Assembly: GCF_019578655.1 (NCBI RefSeq)
Contig: NC_063259.1
Span: forward strand, 26,399,277-26,463,276
Direction: 5' to 3'
From: Ricinus communis
Lineage: Eukaryota > Streptophyta > Magnoliopsida > Malpighiales > Euphorbiaceae
DNA length: 64,000 nt
This document shows positions 38,367-56,119 of this stretch, one piece after another (positions within the stretch are counted from its first letter, which is position 1; the number at the start of each line of letters is the position of its first letter). Below the pieces are notes generated by a model that saw only the letters and a program-made list of their open reading frames with translations, was not told the DNA's origin and made no database searches. A program made the translations under genes and the position numbers.

Positions 38367-38382
38367 AGTGCATTAATGCACT
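38367..38382. repeat. Perfect 16-bp palindrome
   Basis: AGTGCATTAATGCACT is its own reverse complement. It lies at the right edge of the repeat nest, directly beyond the inverted AAATGCTCTA. Confidence 0.9.
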
Positions 38383-41282
38383 AATAGCAAGAGTTATATG
38401 TACAAATAAACCCATTTTATTTATTTATTTTTTCTTAAACATGACTGTGAATGTAACTATTTTACAGTTGAAAAATGAATGTGTTAATGAGCTGGAAGAA
38501 TATGATTAACAGCTGAGGCTGGGGTAAAAACCGACACCTGTGGAGAGCCACTTGTACTTATTTGGTTTCCCACAAGGGGATAGAGAGAGAAGAGACAGAC
38601 AAAATCACGCGGCAGCTCGACCTCGCTATTTTCCTTTCTGGCATCCATTCTGGATAAGCTTTTGCATTAATTATTATGCCGTTTCCACTTCCATTTACCA
38701 TTTTACCCTTTCAAGTTCTTTTCCTTATAGTAATATGCTGTTGTGCGCCAATTGGCCCTGTCATATGCCAATAATCACCAACTTCATTTTCATTCTCTTT
38801 TTTCTTTTTTACCTGATTTTCCTTTACTTTTCTTTAATTACCAACAAATCTTAATTTGAAAGTTTATGTGGACAGTGGATATATAACCTTTAGATATTTT
38901 GATATTTTAAATTAAACAAAATATCACTGAAATTAATGTTGTGAGTACTTAAGTATGCTTTATCCAACTTACAGTGTCATGACTTCAAATAGTTGCAAAT
39001 GAATTTAAATGCTAAATTCATTTTATCAAATAAGTTTATGTCAAAAATTGTGAATTATTTTTTCATAATTTATATTTTTCTTACACATGTGCATACTAGT
39101 AGTATAAGGTTATTTGAATAATAAAATTGCATAATAATTAATTGTGAATAAACTAACTCTTTAAGTAAAAAATATATTTTTATTTATTTCTAAATATAAT
39201 TAAGACTAAATGCATATCTATGTCTTTAAATTTTAATTATTTAGTCAGTTTAACATTCTAACTTTCATTTAATTTAATATATATTTAAATTTATTTTTTA
39301 TAATATTTTAACACTTCTTGATATATGTTTTAATTCAATTTATCTGTATATATTGTATAAAAATTATTTAAATATTATCAAAAAATAAAATTTAGATACA
39401 TATTATGTTAAATTAAAAATTGAAGACATTTAAAAAAGTTCAAATAAATATCAAGTTAAATAAAAAATCAAGATATTAAACTAGCTAATCGATACAAGTA
39501 GATAAATATAAATATCTAATATTTACTTTTTTTTACCTTAATGATTAACATTTTAAATAGTATAACTAAATATATTTAATAATATATAAAAGACATAAAA
39601 ATATAAAAATTTGAATCTTAAAATTTTATTTTTATTATCAATTTAAAAGTGAGCGAGATCCATTACTTTTGAAAAGAGTTTTTATCAATTAATTTTAAAA
39701 TATTCGAAATTTAAAAAAAAAGTAAAAAAAACTGAATAATGAATATTACTTTTGAGATAAAATTTAAGGCTTTATTACTGAATTTTGTTTTAAATAAAAT
39801 AAACTAGAATGTTTTTAGATTCTATTCAAAGCAAGCACTTCACATTAAACTAAATAAAATAAAATAAAAGAGAAGGAGTGAGAGAGAGAAAGGGAGTGGC
39901 AGATAATGTAATTGGGAAGGAAATGAAGGCCTTCCAGAGATACCGGAGTGCAATGCGGATAAAATCTAGGAGACAATGATTTATATTAAAAAATAAAATA
40001 AAATTGCAGTATCATGACCAAACTTCTCCCATTTTCCATTTTCCTCATCTTATCCTTTCTCTTTTCTTTTTCTCCCGCTGCAATCTCGTACGGCCTTTTT
40101 CCATGCTCTCGAGCAAAAAAAAAGACTTTTGCTTTATTTATAATTTATTTAAAATAAGATTTGGATTAGACCTACTTTCATTGTCTTGAAAGCCAAACGA
40201 TATACTAAAATGCGGGTCCCACCTTCTATATTATCTCGCGTCATTACGCTACGCGCATCGTCACACTTCTTCTTCTTCTGTTTTCTAATCAGAAAAAGCC
40301 ACGTCATCTAGATATTTATTTTTGTATTTCCTTAATTATGAAATTTTGAAATAAATAAATATTATTATCCCATTTCTCTTTTACTACTATTATCTGGTGT
40401 GTCTGAAGAGTTTGTATCTGTGTTTGAGCGTTGAAAAACTCCACACACGCTTTGCTTGCGATTGGGTAGACAATGGTGCTTGGGTTTGCTGCGTGACTGG
40501 GCACATACATGTTTCTGGATATCTGAGATTAGAGATTGTGTTTATCTTTTTTCATGCACTTGGTTCATTGGATTTCAAATGTCTCTTCAACGACTTAGAC
40601 TTCATTTGATTGAATTGTTCAGCTTTTTTTTTTTTTTTTTTGAGAAAATTAATCTTCTCACCCTTGATTGACATCTCATTTAAACAGTTTATTTAATTGC
40701 GATTTGTGTGATTGTGTCAAATTGTAGTCAAATCTTATATGGCTTCCGAGTTGGGACTTCAATTAGGAACAATGTTTATCTTGTACTGTTTCTAAACTAC
40801 TTATGGTCTACATCACAAAATTCGTTTTTAATTAAAATTCAGAATAAATCAAAAATCTTTGAGTTTTCAAATTTTGCTTCTTATATCATCAAATGACGCT
40901 TGCTTGCTCTCTACTTTTAGAATTAATTGTGAAATTTTATACTAATTATCAAATTTAGTACATAATTTTTAAATTTTTAATTTTAATATTATATTTTAAT
41001 ATTTAATAAAATTATTTATTAAATCTGTCAGTTTAGCGTAAATTTCAACAACAACAAAAAAGAATTGAGTCGACATTAGAATTGTTAATTCGTTCAATTA
41101 CTATGATATTATCATTTATATATATAAATTTTTTATTTTATTTTTCTGACTTTAGCATTTTTTCAATTTTATGTGCTTAGACGATAATATTAATAACGAG
41201 GGTACTGACTCAATTTCTCATTTTTATTGTTATTTCCAGAGTTCACGCCAAGTCAATAAAAATAGCATTATGTATATTTGAG

Positions 41283-41500
41283 GTTTAGTTTAAGCGGTAA
41301 GAGTGTTCATCCTTATGAGTGATAGATCTCATATTCAAACTAATTATTTTTTATTATGTAGTCTACGACTTATTGATTATTTTTTTTCGAAGCATTCCTC
41401 CTTGGATAAATAAATATAATTTAGAATTAGACAGGAATAAAAGGAATCAACATTATCACCATATGATGTCGTTTTTATGTATTAATAATATGAAAATAAT
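41283..41500 (+). mobile_element. Candidate tRNA-derived SINE
   Basis: TTTAGTTTAAGCGGTAAGAG (from about 41283) fits a tRNA A box (TAGTTTAAGCGG). About 35 bases on, ATATTCAAACT (41330-41340) fits a B box. This spacing is that of an internal Pol III promoter, with a non-tRNA body after it. The tRNA fold itself is not intact, so this is not a functional tRNA. The 3' end is uncertain; I see no clear poly-A or T tail. Confidence 0.45.
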
Positions 41501-44420
41501 ATCTGAAACATTATGAAAGTAACCGAAAGATTTGTATAGTTGTTGAATTTGGTTAGTTGGAGCCTCGCGGGATAATAAAGGATTTAAATATTAAAAAGGG
41601 ATTGAAATGGTAAATTAAAAAAAAAGATATAATAATAAAGGCGTTATTGCAAGAAGGATAAAAGGAGTGGGACCGGCATTATCCAGTAAGCGTGTAAGAA
41701 AGAGGCGGGTTGTCGCGGGTATGCAGTCCTTATCCATTAAAAGCGAAAAAGAGGTGTTCCGTGGGTCCCTTTCCTTAATTCTCCAATTTATTATTTCCGT
41801 TTGTTTGATCTCAATTTTGGAATGTTCCATTGCTTCTTATCCTCTCTCTTTTTTCTTCTATATTTTATTATACATTTTGGTAAAGCTGCTCTCCACTTCT
41901 CAATTCTCATCTCTCTTCTCTTTTCCTCATATGGTAAATAGCTGTTTTTGCCTTGCCTTTTTTTTCTGATATACTTGGGGCTAAGGTTTTCCGACCCACC
42001 TCTCATCTCCTTTGAGACTTTTATCAAATTAATATCTCAATTTCACAGTCACAATTAATAACATTTATATATATAATATAATTGGTTGGGGTTTTAATGC
42101 GCTTAATATTTTTTTCTATTTACACATTAACATAAAAACTTGGATATATTTAGTTGAAATTTATTTAAAAAATTATTTTATTAAAAAAAAAGATAAAAAA
42201 TAAAAAATAAAATAAATAATATAGTTAAAACATTTATTTTATATTTTAAAATATATTGACAATCTAATAAAACTTATTTAGAAATTTTAGAAAATTTATT
42301 AAAATTTCATTTAACTATAAATAATTTTATATAATTTTAATTATGTAAAGTTTAAAATTAATTTTCACTTGATTGAAAGCGCATAAATTTTAAATTTATA
42401 AATAAATTTTATAAATTTCAATGTAAGAATTATTTCGATTGAAATTTTTATTTGGTGCTGGCCACTGAATGTAATTCTTTTCCTTAATTAACCCTTATGA
42501 ATAGTATTATAAGACAATAATTTTATAGTTATCCATTGGCAATTGACATACCCTATTTAGTTGTACAATATCCTAATACATGGTATCTATTAAATAGTAA
42601 AAGTTTCCACATTAAAAAAGCTGATGTAAACACATCAAACTTAGCAAAGCTCTTTGCGGCACTCAATATGCACATTTGAGCTTTTTGAAATGCTTTAATA
42701 GCTTAATTTTTGGCAACTATTATAAAGATTAATATTGGGCCACTGCTTTATTTCTAAGATTCTTAAAACTGAGTAAAAGAACGACCTTTTGAATGTAATA
42801 TTACGCATTGCTTACTAGATATTAACGTTATTTTATGAACTCAAGCATGAGGGAGAATTTGAGCGTAGTCCTCATCTTTGGGTGTGAACTAAACCATATT
42901 TAGATGGTTAATAAAATTCCGTTATGACTACAAGTCTTTTGGTTGAAATGGTGGGCTTGATATTCCTTTCAACAATTGGGCTGTTTCTATTTTGAGTTGT
43001 TATACAAACCTGGTCCATAATTATGTTAATCGTTGGATATTTACTTCATAGGACAAATAATTAAGCTATAAATAATTATTTTTGGCTTACCCCAGAAATA
43101 ATCAATCTGCTTGCCTGGCTGCTTCTAGTCTAGGGTTTTAAATGAATTCAACCCTCGCACTCATAAAAGCTCTCTCAAATTCCTTCAATGAGCCTCGTTT
43201 ACTATACGTCCTAAGCTCAATCTTCTTTTTCAATCTTTAGGCTCGTGAACCAGCTTATTTTTAGACTCATCAAGCACCCGGATCATATTGTAATATAGTC
43301 CGGTTGCATTTTCTTTTTTAATTTATGTTCATTAATTCAGTACTGAATATTTATTAATTTATATATATTATCGAATGTTGATTGTTTAAACGTTGAATGT
43401 TCATTGTTTATTTATTTTATTTTATTAAGAAAATATTAGTACTATAATATAAATATTTGTAAAATAATTTTAGCTTGACCTTTTTTTGAGTACTAATTAT
43501 AAAGACAATTTATATTATGTCTCTATTATATATATCAGTTTCAATAAATTAATGAATATGATATTCATCAATAATGAATATTTATTAACAAATTAATGAA
43601 TATTATGCGTGTAAATGATAAAAACTTAGATCAATTATAAAAATATTTCAATATGCATCATAAAAATAATAAATCTGACTTTCGTAAATAATTAATATCA
43701 TTTTCATTTTAAAAAAATTATTTTATAGTGATTTGAGAAATATATATATATAGTTATAGCTACTGAATTGATAATAACAAATTTATGAACATGTAGATCA
43801 TAAATAACGAATATTTTTTACTAAAATAAAGAGCATTTAAAAATTGACGGAATATAAAATAAATATCATTATAGTAAACAATAAATATTATCTTATAAAT
43901 AAATAATGAATATAATATAATATAATTAGCTGCCTAATATATGTTTGATAATTTAAAAATTAAAAATGAAACTTTGAAAAATTTATACTCCTCTATAAAC
44001 TCTTAAATTATATAATTTTTTTTTTTTTTAGCGAAGTAAAAAAGATGGTTTTGTAAATAGATAATAGTTGGTTTATTAAGCTCCCAAGTTGAGGTAAAAA
44101 AACAAAACAACCATAAACCAAGGAACAACACAAAATTCACACATTTATTATCCTAAAATAATTTGTGATAGAATTTTAGAACAATTTTACTTTCGTGTAC
44201 GTTCCTACTTTCTCTCCTGAAGTTGATCATTATCGTTGTAAAACACAGACAATAGATTGCAAGGTTTAATTTTTTCAAATAAAAGGGAAAAGAAAAACAT
44301 GTTTTCTGTAAAAACGAAAAGAAAGCATTGACCAGATAGACAGTCAAAGAAGTAAAATAGTATTCAATGAACATCAAGTTTCCTTTAATCGGCTGCTAGC
44401 TTACATTAGCTTAGTTAACA

Positions 44421-47162
44421 ATGCCAGGACCAGGAGCTCACCTGATGTACGCGATGGGCTCAGGTGTGGCTCTCACCACTATGACCAAAGGCAGGTTCAG
44501 CCCTCACCACACCCTCACCTACACAATCAACGCATTTTTCGGACCAGATATTGGTTCATTCTCCGAGTGGCTTGGGTCAAATCTTGGATCCTCAGCTCAG
44601 CAACTGGGATCTGCTCTAGCTGAATATATTCACGATCCTTTCTTCTATGTCTTGATTCTGGGTTTTCCTTTATCTGTTTTTTATTCTTGGGTTTCTAAAG
44701 TTTTGCTTCAAAGAAAGTTTCTTGATTCAGTTTCTGGGGTGAGTCTGATTTATTTATGTTAATCTTATGTGTGAATTAATATGGAAAGTAGTTGGATCTT
44801 TTGGAATCTTAGTTTTCCTTTTATTCTTTTAGCTTTCAGTTAACTTATTACATTCTCTGAGCTTTCCATTTATGTGCTCATCATTCAATCCTCTACACTG
44901 GTAGTTTTTTTTTTTTCCCCATTCATTGGGTTTGAATTAGTGATTTCGGTTCTATGATTGTGCAATCTAATTAATATTTCAAAGCACATTAATGATGATT
45001 TAGTGCTATGGTTTAACTCAATGAGATTTTGTTATGCTGGCTTTTCTTTAAAGTTTAATGAGTTCTATTCGTTACTTGGTTCTTGCAACTCCATAAGCAA
45101 TTCACTTCAACTGTTCTAGTACTGTAGTTTATTCTTTCTAATGTGAATTCTTTCTGCGTTTTTGCCGTCTTATATTGCAGGTGCCCCTTTCAAGGAGGCA
45201 GTGCTTCTTATTGGTGTCTGCTGGGTGTTTATCACACTTTTTCCTAGATCACCTGTTTGAGGTAAATTTAGAGATTTACTTGCTATGCTGCCCAGATTAG
45301 CAGGATATGCGCTTTGACCAAAAGAGATGGATATGGATAAATGTCTTGTTTGAGTGACCATTTTTAGCTTTTTCTTTTTTTATTGATTTCCACAAATTCT
45401 ACAGATGGGATGGGGGTTTCAACATAAATACATTTAGAGATGTTCGCAGGAAGATATTACTTAAAATAAGTTGTTCAAGGAGATAAGAGTAAGACATTTT
45501 AGTCAAGGTGTAATTAGAGAGAGAAGGTAGGAAAATAAAATACCCCAATGGGGAGAGAAAATCATAAATATCTTTTGTATCTTTTCCCTCATAATTCAAT
45601 ACATTTGATAGTGATACATCACAGATATATGCACCTAATATATGTGACATGACAAGCTGTCACAAAATCTTTTTCAATCAAAATTTGAATTCTTTGGAGA
45701 CTAGATTTCATGGTAGTGAATATGCTCGAAATTCATTTCTATGATTGCCAGGAGCTGTCCTACCATGCTACTGTGTGAAGGTGACAGACTGCAATGAATT
45801 TTAACGTCCTGCTATTTCTGGATTTACTGCACAATTTAGCAAGAGTAGTGGTAACTTTTGCAATAGCAATGCAAATGACTTTTTGAGTGTCTGATTAGTT
45901 GACTATAGGCCATAGTTGCTTTTTTCTTTTTTGCAAATTAATTTGATTACAGCGGCTATGAGCTGAAGTATTGTAGGATATGGCAATGATTTAGCTTTAG
46001 AATAGGTCATAAAGCTGAACTTGCATATGTATAGTCGGGTTCATTGAGATCCATCTGCGTAATTGGAGTAAGCTATTATCGTCGCAGACATGGTTATAAT
46101 TAGTTAACTACAAATATATTCCATTCTCTTTGTTATGGATCTATTGTCAGCTTGAATACTACATCCAGTCTGCTCCATGTGATCTGAATGTCAATGTAAG
46201 AGATTCAAAGCAGTGACGCAAAACAGTGCGATACGGATTTCAAATCCAGAATGGGCAATCTTCACTTTGATGCCTTACACACCCAGTACAATGTTCTTCC
46301 ACGACTTAAAGCAAAAATCATTAGAAGTTAAAGTTCGAAATCAATGCAAAAATAGGATAATTATAGGTCTGTTATGGGATTTCTTCTAAGTCAAATTCTG
46401 CTGTCAACAGAGGAACTTGATTTGCTTTGAGACAGGTTGTTTAAGAAAATAATTCACGGTCTTTTTAGCTGATAAATAGTTGAGCATCACCTGCAAGAAA
46501 TTATGCGTACATTTATGGAAGGCCTAGTTGTGACTCTGTTATTGATAACTCCTTAATTGTGTTCTCTTTGTAACTTTGGGAGCCAATTACACCTTTGTTT
46601 AATCATTTTAGAATTAATGCGCCCGAAGTTGATCAAGCACATCTTGCCATCTTAATGTACAGGAAAATGGACATTCAACGATGTATACCTGGATATTGAG
46701 CACAGGTTGGTGGAAGAATCGGGCCGCTGTCAATCCAGATGCTGTTATAGTAGTCGGCTTCTTATGCACTTGCTTAATTGGTGGTTTTATATACATTAAC
46801 AGGTCTATCTTTTTTCTTTGTTTTCTTGTGTGTTATTTTCATTTAGTTGTACTATAGGCATGAGAGTGCTCCTTGACATATATTTCGCATTTCAAAATGT
46901 TTTGACATGCAGAGTGAAATCTTTGAAGTCCACCAGAAAACAATCATATCAATCATTAAAATTTATTCTGGTCATTGCGAGCCTCTACTGTTTGTGGTGT
47001 GCAAGCCAGATGTACGGAGTAAATCCTCCTAGGCCAGCAGTTGGTGAAGAGGCTGATCTCGGAGTACTTGTATTTTTAGCAACTTACTTCTTTCTCCCTC
47101 ATTCTTTGTGTATAATGTCCATGAACACAAAAGACCACGAAGCAGAGCAACTTCCAATTTAA
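44421..47162 (+). CDS. Multi-pass membrane protein, DUF457/YdjM-like (unknown function)
   Basis: Four exons (44421-44738, 45181-45261, 46663-46802, 46913-47162) make 262 residues. There are about four to five hydrophobic spans (around 73-92, 113-131, 159-180, 198-214 and 225-245). The protein resembles uncharacterised plant membrane proteins. It has a suggestive His/Asp series: H7, H29-H30, P42-D43, S124-H125 and D129-H130 (SHFFLDH), and H137 (NGH). This recalls the bacterial DUF457/YdjM group of predicted membrane-bound metal hydrolases; that link is from pattern memory and is not certain. No signal peptide is needed. The third intron is short and the second is 1.4 kb with no gene inside. 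It converges with the spermidine-synthase-like gene. Confidence 0.8.
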
Positions 47163-47618
47163 AGAATCACATTGGTAAGATGGGGAATTCCGCCTGGTTC
47201 TGCAATTCGTAATCAGTTTCCACAATCCTGCAGGCATACTTTTTCAGTCATTCTCGTCTCCTGGAACTGGCCTATCTTGACTAGTTATTTTTTTTATTTT
47301 TAATATTCCACTTGTATTGCATGCTAGATATTCTGTATATAGAAAGAGTTTATGACTTCTGTATACGTCAACTTTTGGTAGTGCAAATGCCAAAACACAT
47401 TATTTGAATAAAAAGAATATAAGGCTCCAAATTCAATGGTATTCACGACAACTTGTCACAAGCAAGCAGCACTATATTAAGAGAGAGAAAGAAGCTTTGC
47501 TGTGGTTGATTGCATTCTGCTACTTAAATCAGTGTATAAATTTTTCGTTCTTGGAACTACTTTATATTAAATGAAAACAAGGAAACTAGCTATTATCAGA
47601 TCTCATTCGTCTTGTTAG
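47163..47618. other. Convergent 3' ends
   Basis: 456 bases between the stop codons of the membrane protein (+) and the spermidine-synthase-like gene (-). The 3' UTRs may meet or overlap. No other feature seen. Confidence 0.6.
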
Positions 47619-51953
<4,335 letters not shown>

Positions 51954-54900
51954 GTAAAAATAACAAAAACAATTTCTCTCCTTAAGCAGTGTTGCTCTAT
52001 AAAAGATAAGTAATTTGAGGGAAACCAAACCTCATGCATGCACCAATAAATAGAAGAATAAGCACTTAAATTCCATAAGCATACAAAATCTATATGTGGC
52101 CCTGCATGTTGCCTAATTGTATGCTTTGCGGGTCCTGAGTTTCTAAGAGTACCACTCCAGGGTTCAGATATTCAGGACTCTAAGATGACTTCAAATTTAA
52201 TTTCTTGGATTTCGTTTACAGGTGATGTTATTTAATACATTGTTTTGTGTTTTTTTCCTGTAAACCTATTAAGAGGTACGTACCTATTTATACAAATCAT
52301 ATATGAATGTAAGAGACAAGTAAAAATAGTTAGATACCCATGATTCTTGATTTCAAATTATATTCTTGGATTGCCTTTTAAGTGTAGTTACCCTCTTTTT
52401 TCTTTTCCTTTCTTTTCTCAATATTTTAGTAAACCTTTTCTGAAGTTGGTATTTAGAACTCTAAGTAACCATGAGAAATAAATTTTTCTTTTAATTTTTT
52501 TCTTGATAAATCTAGAAATATTATTATATTCTACGATTAAATAAATGATAATATAAAATAATTATAAGAAATTTAAAATATATATCACTCTTTTAATCAA
52601 AGATAAAATATTTGAAATAGTAAATACTCATGAAATAATTGGATGTAATAAATAGAAGTAGCCAGAAACTTTTCAGTAAATAATAACACATCAAATGTGT
52701 AAAAATGTATACAAATTGCAGATGGTGATATTTGTAATCGATGTTATGGTTTTGAATGGTAATTTCTTTTAAGTAATAATAACAATAATAACACATTAAA
52801 TGTGCAAAATAATGTACGTTTCAAACTTCTAAAATTTTAAATGTGAATTGTGTTTATTTCTCAAATTATGCTAACGATGAGCATGCAACATGCTGAATGG
52901 TGAATTGCACACTAATTACTTTCGAGGATTTAGATTCGAGAATTCACAGGTTTTGGAAATAACTTTAATACTATTGAATTACACCCTTTAATCACACCAG
53001 GTCATGTTTAATTAGCTTAAAAAAAAAAAAAACATTTTACATTCTTCATTTTCCTACACTGCTGGTATCTGATTTCTTACTAATAAGCCAAGTATTTTAG
53101 GTATATTTTCAGGTGAACAAGTTTTCTGACATAAACACTGCATATAGCTACAGAAAATCGAACTAGATTCTAAATCTTGGGTTGTATCTATAATTACAGT
53201 TGTAATAATAGGACAGGATGGATGTGATTTTGCTTGCATTTGGATGTTGGGTGAGTTAAAGTTTAATTAATGATATAATTAAGAGGTAATAAGCTAGATC
53301 AACCCACCATACACTAACACGTGATTTGTTTCTTGTTTATTTTCCAAGGATGTAATTATGGTGTCATTAAAGCTTTTGGTGGTCAAAATACTCACAATCT
53401 TAATAATTGGATTGGATTTAGAACAATAAAAAGAAGATCAACACTTCAACCCCACGGAAAGCATCACCAGCTTCATTTTCACACTTGTACATCGCCATGC
53501 AGCTTCATAGATCAATCTGCTGAATTCACTTCTTTTCTTTATTAAAAAAATTAATTTAATTTAATTTAATTTATTATTTTTTTTAATGTCTTTTGGCTTA
53601 TTTCTAAAGTTTTCATTCTTTATATGATCATTTACAATAATAATAGTAATGTAAAAGGGACTTTATTTATAATTTATCATATATACTTTTTAGCATTTAA
53701 ATTCTGAATCATGCAATTATATGTGCATTTCTTTCTCTGCATAAATATTGTCTAATTATTATTTTATTTAACATGATACTCTAATTTACAAGTAAATAAT
53801 TTTAGTAATGACCATAGTATTACTGAAACGACTGCTATGTAATTTATATATTTTCTTTTTTTGTTTCGTTAATATATCATTAATCTCATATATATTCAGT
53901 AATCTTATGCACACCACTTATACTATCACCAGCATCCCACTAGATTGGACAACACTGCGGCTGCAACCATTATTCACACATCTAACTGTGTTGTGTGGCA
54001 ATGCAGCATGATTCCTGTATCAGTACAACTAAATATCCATAATTACTGATTTGAACTGCTATTGTCTAACACCAACTGTACTACTCCATTATGTACTGTA
54101 CTGACAGAATAAACCCACCATTTCTAAACAATTTCTTGTATAGGTAGGGCATCATCAGTCTGACATTAGGGTGACATACTGAAGACATGATAAGATGGTG
54201 CTTCCATTGGTCACTTATTTGTGGATCCCAGTTTTCGCACCTCTATTATGGTATACCAAATTCTCTCCCTCCTCTTTCTTTCTTTTCTTGGGTTACAGGT
54301 ACACCAAATTTTGAGTTCATGATTCTTTGTATTCTTATCATCTAAAGGGGAGGCCAAGTTTTTTGACAATGTTCATTACCCAATCAGATAAAGAAAAAGA
54401 TGATTTATTTTCTTTGCTCATTCTTGCAAGTGGCCAAATTCAATCATTAGTTGTTGCTGCTTCAAAATGAAAACATATTAAGATACTTCTGTAGTTCTAC
54501 GGACGATTAATTTGCTCAATTATCTTGTCGGGTTATTGTCTTGTTTCCTCACCAAATTTTCACATTGATGACCCTTTAGGCTATCATTAAATTTAGATGG
54601 TGTAAGACAACCCACGGTTTCTAGACTATTTGAGCGAGCAACATATAATTTTTCTTCTTTTAAAAATTAGACCCATGAATTCAGAATTACTACTCCAAAA
54701 GCCCAATAAATCTCACATATAATAATAATTTATGATTTCTTGATACGAAATAGACTCGATTCATATGTAATATAAATACACTTAAAGAAATTAGACGGTG
54801 AATAACAAATTTTTTAAATTTTTACATGATGTAAGAAATAAGATGTTACGCATTCACTAAGTCTAGTTTTATATAAGATATAAAACTGAAGAAATCGCAT

Positions 54901-56054
54901 TATCATAAGTATAGTGTTTATGATTAATTAAATTAGTTTAACTTCTTAACCAAATTCCATATCCAAACAAACACCTTATTATTCCTTCATTTTTATGCAG
55001 AACAAGAGTCATATACATGATATTGAGCCACTTAGTTGTTGGCTGTGGGTAGATTTATATCGCAGCTCTTTATGTAATTTTCATTAAAGAAGTAAATTTA
55101 TGACTAAAATAAAAATATATTATTATGTAAAAGAAAACAGTAGTATATGAACGCATGAAAGCAACTTTTCTGTAATTAGTGTAGCTCTCTGAGATGAAAA
55201 TCTCCTAAATCATGCAAACTAAGAAAAAACAGAAGATATAAAATAAAACCCACTCCGGCCCGTAGCAACCCATCTTGTCATTCACTGCAGCATCTCAATT
55301 GATTTTTGCCATCTAGTCTTAGCCCAAATTTGCCTAGATTTCTAGTTTTTTTGGTGCATAAAGCAAAAAGATTTTACGTATAATGGCTTTAAATGAAATG
55401 CTAAATAAGCAAGCTTTTTCCTTTGTACATGCCTCCTCATTCCACCCTTATATTATATCTATTTCACCATTAATTATCTTCTTCTGAGAAACAATTAGCC
55501 AATTGGAAAGGATTTAATTAATAATAAAAATTACATAAAGAAATAGAATTTTATAGCAGTTTTCTTTTTATGCATGCCATGTCCCAAAGCCAAAGCATAT
55601 TGGCAAATTTAAGATCCTAATAATATACATAGATGTGTGATATCTTAATAGTTGATGTTCAGAATTCTTAATTAGTAAGGATTCTGACAATAAATCCTGC
55701 TATGGAGAAGGATCTTTTTGTTGTTTACATTATATATATCCAAAAAATATATATTTCATTGATAATCAGATCAATTGTTATAAATAAAAATAATTTAAGA
55801 AGGATTCTATTTTACTTGTTTGAACCCATATATATTCCATAAAGAACAAGATCTTTCTACGCAAAAATTAACTGAAGAATATACCTATATAAAAGGCTTG
55901 TAATTTTAGCAAAATATTTAGTGCTAAAATGTTACTAAAGCCATTTTTGGAACTTCTCCGCAAATTTATCAAAACCAATAGCTCCTTCCTTCCTTCTCCA
56001 TGATCTCTCTTTTCCTGTCTATATCTTTCTTTTTCTCCTTTTTCTTAAAAGAAA
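51954..56054. other. Divergent intergenic region of 4.1 kb
   Basis: Between the starts of the spermidine-synthase-like gene (-) and CNGC16 (+). AT-rich, with a TTAAT repeat (53551-53573). A TATA-like CTATTTATTGG (minus strand, about 52043-52053) lies roughly 95 bases before the minus-strand ATG. ORFs at 53054-53545 and 53808-54011 are unrecognised. No RNA gene or transposon is evident. Confidence 0.5.
55886..55894 (+). promoter_or_regulatory. TATA box of CNGC16
   Basis: CTATATAAAAGG is a near-ideal plant TATA box, about 160 bases before the ATG. This would place the start of transcription near 55920 and give a pyrimidine-rich leader. Confidence 0.75.
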
Positions 56055-56119
56055 ATGTACAACCTCCATTCTTACACCTCTGCAAGGTTTCGCCATTTTC
56101 CGACAAGATTTTCACTTAG
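56000..56119 (+). other. Upstream ORF overlapping the CNGC16 start
   Basis: An ATG at 56000, inside the predicted leader, opens a 39-codon frame that runs past the CNGC16 ATG (56055) in another frame and ends at TAG (56117-56119). Ribosomes starting there would skip the main start. The predicted peptide is strongly hydrophobic at its start (MISLFLSISFFFSFF). Confidence 0.5.

Larger units (their letters stand above)
35421..44420. other. Gene-poor AT-rich tract
   Basis: About 9 kb without a recognisable gene. 36.8-38.4 kb is a nest of diverged direct and tandem repeats and microsatellites. A SINE-like tRNA head lies near 41283. Three islands of more ordinary base composition stand out: about 38520-38860, 39880-40640 and 41520-42030. 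They have CT-rich or GC-containing stretches resembling promoters or leaders, but no coding frame I recognise. Confidence 0.6.

Noticed and set aside
41283..41345. A tRNA gene
   Set aside because: A- and B-box-like motifs are present but acceptor, D, anticodon and T stems do not pair, so it is better read as a SINE head.
41667..41969. 100-codon ORF in the gene-poor tract
   Set aside because: The second half is low-complexity Phe/Leu/Ser from a CT-rich run; no family recognised. Kept only as a leader-like island.
53054..53545. ORFs of 61 and 74 codons upstream of CNGC16
   Set aside because: No homology recognised and no exon-like context.
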